This document shows positions 1 through 5,966 of a stretch of 7,051 nucleotides of DNA, in pieces. The DNA lies in the NCBI GenBank assembly GCA_903926285.1, contig CAIYIP010000358.1:1-7051 (forward strand). Reading direction: 5' to 3'. The translations under genes were made by a program, and so were the position numbers. This DNA is from an uncultured Gammaproteobacteria bacterium. Its GTDB lineage: Bacteria; Pseudomonadota; Gammaproteobacteria; Pseudomonadales; Pseudohongiellaceae. The notes beneath the pieces are model-generated. The model had not been told where the DNA came from. It saw only the letters and a list, made by a program, of their open reading frames with translations, and did no database searches. Position 1 is the first letter of the stretch, and each line of letters opens with the position of its first letter.

Positions 1-60
1 GGGCTCACTGCGACTTATCACAACCTGCTACGCAAATGGGCAGTGTTGTAAACTGATAGT

Positions 61-534
61 CTATTCGCTGATTACTTTCGGAATTATCATGCCAATATGA
101 GGCACATCGCCGACTGTTCTGGTGGTGTGGCCTTTGCCGACATTGTCATCCATCACAAAGATGGTGCCAGGTGTCAAGTAACGCATGTCACCATCGCTCG
201 CGCCAACTTCCGCTTCACCCTGAATAATTACCATCATTTGTGATGCTGGTGATGGATGCCAGTCTTCAAAAGCGCCAGGCGCCAGCATCAGCATGGAGGC
301 ATTGCCCGCAACAGGTACGCTATGAATACGCGCTTCTTCACCTGATTTCAGCTTGATGACAGCGACAGGAAACATGCCGTCTTCAAAGTGGGAGGTGCCC
401 TCGGCGTCGGAAAAAATGCGAACGTACGGAATGCCTTGCTGGCTACTATCGGCGGAATAAACGGATGACGAGACTATCGCGCCACTCAAAGTCACAGACA
501 TAAGAACCGATCTTAAACAAAATGCAGTCTTCAT
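61..534 (-). CDS. Exported cupin-fold protein
   Basis: A 157-residue protein with an N-terminal signal peptide: Lys2 and Arg8 come before a hydrophobic stretch at about residues 10-25, and cleavage is plausible after Ala28 (VYSA|DS). It is probably periplasmic. Residues 50-150 read as a small single-domain beta barrel of the cupin type, with the family-like blocks WHPSP (92-96), IIQGEAEV (103-110), TPG (121-123) and GKGHTTR (133-139). The classical cupin HxH...E metal motif is not present. Only His93 and His136 stand out, which matches a cupin subgroup I recall with conserved W-H and G-K-G-H positions. The start is an ATG preceded by AGGGG, 8 nt upstream, a good ribosome binding site. It lies 114 bp downstream of the thiolase-like gene on the same strand and may be co-transcribed with it. 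No enzyme activity or ligand can be assigned. The fold call is fairly sure; the function is unknown. Confidence 0.85.
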   Translation of the reverse strand: MKTAFCLRSVLMSVTLSGAIVSSSVYSADSSQQGIPYVRIFSDAEGTSHFEDGMFPVAVIKLKSGEEARIHSVPVAGNASMLMLAPGAFEDWHPSPASQMMVIIQGEAEVGASDGDMRYLTPGTIFVMDDNVGKGHTTRTVGDVPHIGMIIPKVISE

Positions 535-556
535 TTTTCAAGCCCCTGTTTTAAGG

Positions 557-569
557 AAAGCATTGCTTT
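557..569. promoter_or_regulatory. Short palindrome ahead of the cupin gene
   Basis: AAAGCA-T-TGCTTT is a perfect 6-bp inverted repeat around one base. It overlaps a second small palindrome, GCTT-T-AAGC, at 565-573. It lies about 23 bp upstream of the cupin start codon, just before the ribosome binding site. It could be an operator or a small mRNA hairpin. In AT-rich intergenic DNA, repeats this short also arise by chance. No convincing -35/-10 pair was found in the 535-648 gap. Confidence 0.2.
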
Positions 570-648
570 AAGCTATTTTTATTGTGACTTGTCTTTTGCA
601 ATTGTTTACAGCTTGCTTGTTACGCCTGCACCTGCCTCATCTTGCTGA

Positions 649-1812
649 CTACAGCGTCTCTGCTGTTCCCAGAATCGCCGTCACTTGACTCGACAAATAT
701 CCGCCGTTGCCATTACACGCCGCTAATTTAGCATTTTTGATCTGCCGTGCGCCGCATTCGCCACGCAACTGCTGCACTGCCTCGATCAACAGAAAAATGC
801 CGTACATACCCGGATGCACACAGCTCAGGCCACCGCCGTTAGTGTTGACCGGCAAACTACCGCCGGGCGCAATATTGCCGTTGGCAACAAAAGCACCACC
901 CTCGCCTTTTTTGCAGAAACCCATGTCTTCGAGAAATAAAATGGTGTTGATCGTGAACGCGTCATAAAGCTCTACCACATCGATGTCGGCAGGTTTGACA
1001 CGCGCCATCGCAAATGCTTCGGGTCCACTTTGTGCTGCAGCCGTCACGGTAAGATCCGGCATTTCGGAAATGATGTTGTGAGTGGTGCGCGAGGACACAC
1101 CGAGTATATACACAGGCTGCTTCGGAAAATCTTTGGCACGCTCAGCTTTGACCAGAATCATCGCGCCGCCGCCGTCGCTGACGAGACAGCAGTCGCGTAC
1201 ACCAAATGGATCAACAACGCGGCGCGCTGCAAGCACATCGGCAATTGTCAGTGGATCGCGCATTTCTGCCGCAGGATTCAATTGCGCCCACTTGCGGGCG
1301 GACACTGCGACTTCTGCGAGCTGCTCCTGGGTTGTGCCGTATTGATACATGTGCCGCGCAGCAGCGAGTGCATAAGCCTGAATCGGATAACGCGGCTTGT
1401 ACACTGATTCAACAGTGCGCGCATGCGCAGGGGCAACAATGCCGCCACTGCGATTGTTGCTGCCGTAACAGACCAGCGCAACTTCGCACAAGCCATGCTT
1501 GAGTGCCAGAGAGGCTGACAGCAACGCATTCACGAATGCCGAGCCCCCCACGTTGGAACCGTCGATAAAATCGGGCTTGATGCCAAAATATTCGGCAACA
1601 ACGAGCGGCGTAAGTTGATCAACAAAATTAGCTGCAAAGATGCCATCAACATCTTTGATGTTCAGACCCGCATCAGCCAACGCGTGGTACACCGCTTCGC
1701 CCATGATCTCCATGTGACTACGGCCGCGCAGGTCGCCAAAGCGACTCAGGCCAACGCCGACAATTGCCGCCGCGCCACGTAATGATTCTTCACCCTTCAG
1801 CAGCTTCACCAT
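649..1812 (-). CDS. Thiolase-like acyl-CoA lyase (SCP-x/Ltp2-like)
   Basis: A 387-residue cytoplasmic protein of the thiolase superfamily, SCP-x/lipid-transfer branch, of normal length. The N-terminal half has IVGVGLSRFG (17-26) and the GSNVGGS segment (85-91). The C-terminal half has ELYDAFT (281-287), LEDMGFCKKGEGG (294-306), NGGGLSCVHPGMYG (325-338) and CNGNGG (366-371). His333 and Cys366 sit where the thiolase C-terminal catalytic His and Cys belong. The N-terminal nucleophilic Cys is missing: Asn87 occupies its likely position. This pattern, plus a DUF35 gene immediately upstream, fits the Ltp2/ChsH2 type of retro-aldolase better than a condensing or degradative thiolase. The related archaeal thiolase-DUF35 complexes are another precedent for the pairing. 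The start is an ATG inside the end of the DUF35 gene (7-nt overlap), with an AGGGGAG ribosome binding site, so translation is probably coupled. Substrate unknown; a steroid side chain or another branched acyl-CoA is possible. Confidence 0.88.
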   Translation of the reverse strand: MVKLLKGEESLRGAAAIVGVGLSRFGDLRGRSHMEIMGEAVYHALADAGLNIKDVDGIFAANFVDQLTPLVVAEYFGIKPDFIDGSNVGGSAFVNALLSASLALKHGLCEVALVCYGSNNRSGGIVAPAHARTVESVYKPRYPIQAYALAAARHMYQYGTTQEQLAEVAVSARKWAQLNPAAEMRDPLTIADVLAARRVVDPFGVRDCCLVSDGGGAMILVKAERAKDFPKQPVYILGVSSRTTHNIISEMPDLTVTAAAQSGPEAFAMARVKPADIDVVELYDAFTINTILFLEDMGFCKKGEGGAFVANGNIAPGGSLPVNTNGGGLSCVHPGMYGIFLLIEAVQQLRGECGARQIKNAKLAACNGNGGYLSSQVTAILGTAETL

Positions 1813-2216
1813 TCCTTGCTCCCCTGCTCCTTGTTGTAGAACACAACGGCCCGCACGCCATCGAGTTCTGCAATATGGGCGCTGACCTGCATGCCGATCT
1901 TGACCTTGTCGGCATCCACGTCCATGACACGACTGAGCAGGCGAGGACCTTCCTCAAGCTCTATGAGCGCAACGTTGTAGTCACCACCCTTCTCGGGCTT
2001 CTGGCGCACCACCGAAGTGGAATACACGACACCACGACCGGTGGGTGCAACCCATTTGAGTGCAATTGAACCGCAGTGCTTGCATAAAACTCGCGGATAA
2101 AACACGAACTGACCGCAGTCCTTGCATTGCTGGATGAGAAACTGGCCCTGGTTCAGGAAATCCTGGTACATCTGTACCGGCCCCGGGCCACTAAAATCGG
2201 GAAGAGTTTGAGTCAC
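1806..2216 (-). CDS. DUF35 zinc-ribbon/OB-fold acyl-CoA partner protein
   Basis: A 136-residue protein with the standard two-part DUF35 layout. An N-terminal helix comes first, then a rubredoxin-like zinc ribbon made by CKDC (31-34) and CKHC (45-48), then an OB-fold from about residue 53 to 125 (GRGVVYSTSVV, YNVALIELEEG, VSAHI). Family members bind a thiolase-superfamily partner and help hold or channel the acyl-CoA. Here the partner is the downstream gene, which overlaps by 7 nt. I chose the GTG at 2214-2216 because it has AAGAGAG about 6 nt upstream and gives the usual family length. A longer in-frame reading to 2306 would add 30 hydrophobic residues that do not belong to the family and would cover the promoter. 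The last codons (Lys-Glu-Trp-stop) overlap the start of the thiolase-like gene. The family call is firm; the acyl group handled is unknown. Confidence 0.9.
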   Translation of the reverse strand: MTQTLPDFSGPGPVQMYQDFLNQGQFLIQQCKDCGQFVFYPRVLCKHCGSIALKWVAPTGRGVVYSTSVVRQKPEKGGDYNVALIELEEGPRLLSRVMDVDADKVKIGMQVSAHIAELDGVRAVVFYNKEQGSKEW

Positions 2217-2255
2217 GTTGCGCTCTCTTGTTTTTATTGGGGTAAAACAACTTAG

Positions 2256-2261
2256 TATTAT
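2256..2261 (+). promoter_or_regulatory. -10 element facing CoA-transferase operon
   Basis: TATTAT matches the sigma-70 -10 consensus at five of six bases and overlaps the minus-strand TATAAT by five bases. Transcription would start near 2268, leaving a leader of about 95 nt before the CoA-transferase ATG. No good -35 is visible at 15-18 bp spacing (the best are TTTATT or TTATTG). A TTGACT at 2307-2312 is a better -35 on its own but has only a weak -10 (CATGCT, 2331-2336). Confidence 0.35.
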
Positions 2262-2262
2262 A
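2257..2262 (-). promoter_or_regulatory. -10 element for DUF35-thiolase operon
   Basis: Read on the minus strand this is a perfect TATAAT. Transcription would begin near 2250, giving a leader of about 35 nt before the DUF35 GTG, which is a normal distance. The -35 region at about 2280-2286 is poor (TTTCGG or TTCGGG), so an activator may be needed. It overlaps a -10-like element facing the other way. Confidence 0.45.
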
Positions 2263-2331
2263 GGCCCCGAGAGGAATAACCCGAAACCCAAAAACGCAAA
2301 CCACAATTGACTTGTCAGGGAGTACTACGGC

Positions 2332-2373
2332 ATGCTCCTGCGAACAATATCGATACTCCGACATGATCAATAA
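2332..2373 (+). other. Possible 13-codon leader ORF overlapping the CoA-transferase start
   Basis: An ATG at 2332 follows AGGGAG (2317-2322) at 9-nt spacing, the best ribosome binding site in this leader. It opens a 13-codon frame (MLLRTISILRHDQ) ending in TAA at 2371-2373. That stop lies 11 nt inside the CoA-transferase alpha gene, whose own ATG at 2363 has no purine-rich site in front. Translational coupling through this mini-ORF would explain how the alpha subunit is initiated. The peptide shows no attenuator-like run of one amino acid, so this remains a guess. Confidence 0.25.
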
Positions 2374-3043
2374 AATCCTTGCTTCCCCTGCAGATGCCGT
2401 CCGCCTGATTCCCGATGGCGCAGTCTTGCTGACCGGTGGTTTCATCAATTGCGGCTTTGCCGACGAGCTGCTCGAAGCTCTGCACGTCCAAGGCACCCGC
2501 AATTTGACAGTAATTGCCAACAATCCAAGTGTCGGTGAACGTGGCATGTCGCACCTGCTGCGCGACGGCCGCATCAGCAGGTTGATCTGCTCCTATTCGC
2601 GTAAGGAAGGCACCACGCTGATCGAAGACCTGCTCGAGAGTGGCACTCTGGCGCTTGAAATTGTGCCCCAAGGCACCCTGGCCGAACGTATTCGTTGCAA
2701 TGGCGCCGGCATCCCGGGTTTTTATACCCGCACTGGCGTCGGTACGCCGTTGGCAGCCGGCAAGGAACATCGTGACTTCGACGGCGAAACCTATATTTTT
2801 GAACCGGCGATAAAAGCTGACTTTGCGCTGATCCGCGCCTTACGCGGCGACCGCTGGGGCAATCTGAGCTACGACAAGGCCGCACGTAATTTCAATCCAG
2901 TGATGGCGATGAGCACGGCTGTGACCATCGCGCAGGTGGATGAGCTTGTGGACCTTGGCAGCATCGACCCCGAACACGTGATCACGCCTGGCATTTTTGT
3001 GCAGCATGTTGTTGCCACGAGTGTCGCCACGAGGAAGTCCTGA
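2363..3043 (+). CDS. 3-oxoacid CoA-transferase, subunit A
   Basis: A 226-residue alpha subunit of a family I CoA-transferase (PcaI/ScoA type). It moves CoA from a donor such as succinyl-CoA to a 3-oxo acid and works as a heteromer with the next gene's product. Family blocks occur in order: DGAVLLTGGF near the N-terminus (GGF at 25-27), LTVIANNPS, VPQGTLAERIR, GAGIPGFYTRTGVGT, LIRALRGDRWGNL, ARNFNPVMAM and VITPGIFV near the C-terminus. The length is normal. I chose the ATG at 2363 because the protein then begins MINKILASPADAV, as PcaI homologues do; a TTG at 2312 would add 17 unrelated residues. The ATG has no clear ribosome binding site. The stop codon shares one base with the start of subunit B. 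The divergent thiolase/DUF35 genes suggest the product is processed further as an acyl-CoA. The true acceptor acid is unknown, so no symbol is given. Confidence 0.92.
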   Translation: MINKILASPADAVRLIPDGAVLLTGGFINCGFADELLEALHVQGTRNLTVIANNPSVGERGMSHLLRDGRISRLICSYSRKEGTTLIEDLLESGTLALEIVPQGTLAERIRCNGAGIPGFYTRTGVGTPLAAGKEHRDFDGETYIFEPAIKADFALIRALRGDRWGNLSYDKAARNFNPVMAMSTAVTIAQVDELVDLGSIDPEHVITPGIFVQHVVATSVATRKS

Positions 3044-3717
3044 TGAACAATCTCACTCGGCAGCAGATTGCATGGCGCGTTGCGCAGGATATTCCTGAAG
3101 GTGCTTATGTGAATCTCGGCTCAGGCATGCCACTCACAGTGTCTGACTATGTCCCTGCCACTCGCGAAGTGATGTTTCATAGCGAGAACGGCCTGCTCGG
3201 CGTAGGCCCGCGCCAGGCGCAAGCGATCAAGGACATGAATCTGGTGAATGCGGGCAATATTCCGGTAACGCTATTGCCAGGAGGCAGTTTTTTTCATCAC
3301 TGCGATTCATTCGTGATGGTGCGTGGCGGACATATCGACATCAGCGTACTGGGTGCCTACCAGGTCGGCCAAAATGGTGATCTTGCAAATTGGGATCTGC
3401 CGCAAGGCCGCAAGGCTCCTGCTGTCGGCGGCGCGATGGATCTGGCAGTCGGCGCCAAAAAAGTGTTCGTGATGATGGAATATTTTGCAAAGGACGGCAG
3501 TGCCAAGATAGTAGAACACTGCAATCTGCCGCTAACAGGATTGAAGTGTGTGACGACAGCCTATACCGACATCGCCGTGCTCGATCTCATCAACGGCAAA
3601 GTGTTTGTGCGCGAATTGATTGAAGGTATCACGCTGCATACGCTGCAGGCAGAAACCGATGTTGAACTCCACGCCTCACCGCAGTTAGCGCTGCTCAAGC
3701 CGCCTGCTCTGACCTGA
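3043..3717 (+). CDS. 3-oxoacid CoA-transferase, subunit B
   Basis: A 224-residue beta subunit (PcaJ/ScoB type) that carries the catalytic residue. The N-terminus has NLGSGMP (24-30), then HSENGLLG (46-53). Glu48 of the SENG motif is the family's catalytic glutamate, which forms the covalent glutamyl-CoA intermediate. Further family blocks are FFHHCDSFVMVRGGHIDISV, LGAYQV, NGDLANWDLP, VGGAMDLAVGAKKVFV and CNLPLTG. The subunit is full length and no key residue is missing. The start ATG overlaps the subunit A stop (TGATG), and GAGGAAG sits at 3031-3037, a strong ribosome binding site, so the subunits should be made in matched amounts. The gene ends in a double in-frame stop (TGATAA). Substrate range cannot be inferred from this sequence: beta-ketoadipate, acetoacetate or another 3-oxo acid are all possible. 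Confidence 0.93.
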   Translation: MNNLTRQQIAWRVAQDIPEGAYVNLGSGMPLTVSDYVPATREVMFHSENGLLGVGPRQAQAIKDMNLVNAGNIPVTLLPGGSFFHHCDSFVMVRGGHIDISVLGAYQVGQNGDLANWDLPQGRKAPAVGGAMDLAVGAKKVFVMMEYFAKDGSAKIVEHCNLPLTGLKCVTTAYTDIAVLDLINGKVFVRELIEGITLHTLQAETDVELHASPQLALLKPPALT

Positions 3718-3731
3718 TAATGGTAACTATA

Positions 3732-3763
3732 TGCTGCTGGCGCCGCATTGAGCGCCAGCAGCA
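3732..3763. terminator. Stem-loop between convergent genes (likely bidirectional terminator)
   Basis: TGCTGCTGGCGC (3732-3743) and GCGCCAGCAGCA (3752-3763) form a perfect 12-bp, GC-rich stem with an 8-nt loop. It sits 14 nt past the CoA-transferase B stop and 6 nt past the transporter stop, so it can fold at the end of both transcripts. Neither side has a clear T-tract. It may be a weak intrinsic terminator, a transcript-end stabiliser or a barrier to read-through rather than a textbook terminator. Confidence 0.6.
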
Positions 3764-3769
3764 CGCGAG

Positions 3770-5392
3770 TTATTCGACATCGGCAGCACCATTCGTTTCG
3801 CGCAGAAAAAACGTTCCGATCACGACGGTCATCAGCGCAATGCCAATCGGATACCAGAGCCCATAATAGATATCTCCCGTGTAAGCGACCAGCGCAAACG
3901 AAACGGTTGGCAGAAAACCGCCGAACCAGCCATTGCCGATGTGGTAGGGCAATGACATGGACGTGTAGCGAATACGCGCAGGAAACAATTCGACGAGCCA
4001 CGCCGCAATTGGGCCATAAACCATCGTCACATAGATCACCAGAATCGTGAGAATCAGCAGCACCATCGGGTAGTTGATCTCGTTGGGATCCGCACTTGCC
4101 GGATAACCTGCAGTATTCAGCGCAGTTGTTAATTGCGCGCCAAACGCAGCACTTTGTGTCGCGAATTCTGCTGCGGTGAGCGCGCCACCTTCAAACGCAT
4201 TTACAACTTGCGAGCCAACACGCACGTAGGCAACCGCGCCAGGTGCATCTTCATTCGCATAAGGTATACCGGCGCGCGCGAGTTGACCTTTCGCAATATC
4301 ACACGATGCCGAGAACACGGTTCTGCCAACAGGATCAAACTGGAACTTACAGGCACTGGCATCAGCAACGACAACAACAGGACTTTGTGTCTGCGCCGCT
4401 TCAATCGCAGGGTTCGCGTACAGTGTCAGCGCCTTGAATAGCGGGAAATACGTAAGCGCCGCAATTAGACAACCTGCCAACACAATACGCTTGCGGCCGA
4501 TCTTGTCCGACAACGCACCAAACACAATAAAAAATGGCGTGCCGATAATCAGTGCGCCCGCAATCAGCATGTTGGCCGTGAATGCTTCGACCTTGAGCAT
4601 CTGCGTCAGAAAGAACAATGCATAAAACTGCCCGCAGTACCACACCACTGCCTGGCCCGCAGTGCCGCCAAAGAGCGCGAGTATGACAATTTTAAGATTA
4701 GGCCAGCGCGCGAACGAATCGGTGAGTGGCGCCTTCGAGGTACGACCAGCGGCTTTCATTTCGAGAAACACTGGTGATTCATTGAGCTGCATGCGGATAT
4801 AAACTGAAACTGCAAGCAGCAGAATTGAAATAAGAAAAGGTATGCGCCAGCCCCACACTTCAAACTCGGCACCCAGAATACTTCTGCAGGCAAGAATAAC
4901 GAGCAGCGATAAAAACAACCCGAGTGTTGCTGTCGTCTGGATCCAACTCGTATACAGTCCGCGTTTATTGGGGGGCGCATGTTCGGCTACATAAGTTGCA
5001 GCGCCGCCGTATTCACCACCAAGCGCAAGACCTTGCAACAAACGCAAGCCCACCAGAATGACAGGCGCCGCAACACCAATCGATGCATAACTCGGCAACA
5101 TACCAACCAGCGCGGTGGACACGCCCATGATCACAATCGTAATCAGGAACGTATGCTTGCGCCCGATCAGATCACCCAACCGCCCAAAAATCAGCGCGCC
5201 AAAAGGCCGTACTGCAAAACCTGCAGCGAAGGCGAGCAAGGCAAAAATGAACGCGGTAGTTTCATTAACGCCTGCAAAAAATTGCCTGCTGATAATCGCG
5301 GCGAGAGAGCCATAAAGGTAGAAGTCATACCACTCAAAAACGGTGCCGAGAGAAGAAGCAAAAATAACGCGTCGATGGGCCTTGTCTATCAC
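3770..5392 (-). CDS. MHS-family (MFS) proton symporter with a large periplasmic loop
   Basis: A 540-residue inner-membrane transporter of the metabolite:H+ symporter branch of the major facilitator superfamily (ProP/KgtP/ShiA relatives), probably importing a small organic acid or zwitterion. Signatures seen are FEWYDFYLYG (19-28), motif A GRLGDLIGRK (70-79), LRLLQGLALGGEYGGA (116-131), the second-half motif A GALSDKIGRK (292-301), and FPARIRYTSMSLPYHIGNGWFGG (470-492). Twelve membrane segments are plausible. Most MHS proteins have about 430-450 residues. The extra length lies in a hydrophilic Ala-rich loop at about 325-440 between predicted TM9 and TM10, with Cys348 and Cys364, which would be periplasmic. 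The GTG start has AAAGAGA upstream. The gene converges on the CoA-transferase operon. The substrate is unknown; an acid fed to the neighbouring CoA-transferase is the simplest inference. Confidence 0.93.
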   Translation of the reverse strand: MIDKAHRRVIFASSLGTVFEWYDFYLYGSLAAIISRQFFAGVNETTAFIFALLAFAAGFAVRPFGALIFGRLGDLIGRKHTFLITIVIMGVSTALVGMLPSYASIGVAAPVILVGLRLLQGLALGGEYGGAATYVAEHAPPNKRGLYTSWIQTTATLGLFLSLLVILACRSILGAEFEVWGWRIPFLISILLLAVSVYIRMQLNESPVFLEMKAAGRTSKAPLTDSFARWPNLKIVILALFGGTAGQAVVWYCGQFYALFFLTQMLKVEAFTANMLIAGALIIGTPFFIVFGALSDKIGRKRIVLAGCLIAALTYFPLFKALTLYANPAIEAAQTQSPVVVVADASACKFQFDPVGRTVFSASCDIAKGQLARAGIPYANEDAPGAVAYVRVGSQVVNAFEGGALTAAEFATQSAAFGAQLTTALNTAGYPASADPNEINYPMVLLILTILVIYVTMVYGPIAAWLVELFPARIRYTSMSLPYHIGNGWFGGFLPTVSFALVAYTGDIYYGLWYPIGIALMTVVIGTFFLRETNGAADVE

Positions 5393-5427
5393 GTGAGGTC
5401 TCTTTTTATTGTTCAGCGAACAGCATA

Positions 5428-5433
5428 ATCATA
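5428..5433 (-). promoter_or_regulatory. Candidate -10 for the transporter gene
   Basis: On the minus strand this reads TATGAT, five of six bases of the sigma-70 -10. A start near 5421 would leave a leader of about 30 nt before the transporter GTG. The -35 region at 16-17 bp spacing is poor (TATCCG or ATCCGA). The rest of the 131-bp gap at 5393-5523 holds a short direct repeat, ACTGCGGAA (5480-5488) and ACTGCGAAA (5495-5503), but no clear terminator for the upstream unit. Confidence 0.25.
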
Positions 5434-5523
5434 CATGTGCGAATTTGCTTCGGATATTTACTATCAGGAGTAATAGGCCACTGCGGAACGTTTTACTGCG
5501 AAAGTTGTTGTGATGCCGGCAGC

Positions 5524-5955
5524 TCAATTATTGGCCGAAGTATCCGCAAATATTTTACTGCCATCGGGCATAATGACTTCATCAATGTTGCCGACAAGCG
5601 GATTGTTGCGTGCGCGCCAGCCGGTGATGGTTATTGCATCACCTGGCTTGAGTGAATCGCGGCGCCAGCCCCGGCGCATCAGGCCATTCGGGCTGCCCAT
5701 TTCGAGATTCCAGTTCACGGTTTCACCGTTGGCATCAGTCACATCGACATAGATGCGGGCATGTGGATTCATCCATTCGACTTTGGAAACCTTGCCTGTG
5801 ATCTCGATAGGCTGGTTGCGATCAAACTCTGCAGCAAAGGCATGATGAGCTGTTGCGGTGAGTGGCGTTACTGCAATGCCTGTTAATCCGAAAACACAAA
5901 GCAGCAAGCGGGCGCGAAATATTGCCGGGACGATACTGCAGAAGCTGTTGCACAT
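5524..5955 (-). CDS. Exported DUF6152-family protein
   Basis: A 143-residue exported protein. The signal peptide spans about 1-36 (Arg14 and Arg16, hydrophobic core 17-32) with a canonical A-T-A cleavage site after Ala36, so the mature protein would begin HHAFAAEFD. The rest has the DUF6152 pattern as I remember it: ITGKVSKVEWMNPHARIYVDV (52-72), WNLEMGSP (82-89), GDAITITGWRAR (105-116) and a tail ending shortly after MPDGSKIF (129-136). The alternating strands suggest a small OB-like beta barrel. No function is established to my knowledge. I chose the ATG at 5953-5955 because GAGGG lies 8 nt upstream, overlapping the stop codon of the preceding gene. A TTG five codons earlier has no such site. 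It lies 11 nt after the PDFSGLW gene and is surely in the same operon. The start of the mature chain with two histidines is the notable point. Confidence 0.85.
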   Translation of the reverse strand: MCNSFCSIVPAIFRARLLLCVFGLTGIAVTPLTATAHHAFAAEFDRNQPIEITGKVSKVEWMNPHARIYVDVTDANGETVNWNLEMGSPNGLMRRGWRRDSLKPGDAITITGWRARNNPLVGNIDEVIMPDGSKIFADTSANN

Positions 5956-5966
5956 TGCGGCCACCC

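Noticed and set aside
1..51. Open plus-strand frame from the window edge ending in TAA (GLTATYHNLLRKWAVL), which could be the end of a gene converging on the cupin gene.
   Set aside because: Sixteen codons are too few to judge. A second plus frame is also open here, and no family signature is visible. It needs the sequence to the left.
2217..2306. In-frame extension of the DUF35 gene by 30 hydrophobic residues resembling a signal anchor.
   Set aside because: DUF35 proteins are cytoplasmic and start near the GTG at 2216, which has its own ribosome binding site. The extension would cover the divergent promoter region.
2307..2336. TTGACT (2307-2312) with CATGCT (2331-2336) as a sigma-70 promoter for the CoA-transferase operon.
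   Set aside because: The -35 is good, but the -10 matches only three of six bases at 18-bp spacing. The TATTAT at 2256 is the better -10.
3561..5428. Several long frames opposite the transporter, such as 4979-5428 on the plus strand.
   Set aside because: They are basic and low in hydrophobic order, show no family motif, and lie wholly against a transporter gene with clear signatures, so they are shadow frames.
5480..5503. Direct repeat ACTGCGGAA / ACTGCGAAA in the gap upstream of the transporter, as a possible operator.
   Set aside because: Two imperfect 9-bp copies 15 bp apart, with no clear promoter at a matching distance, are not enough to call a regulator site.
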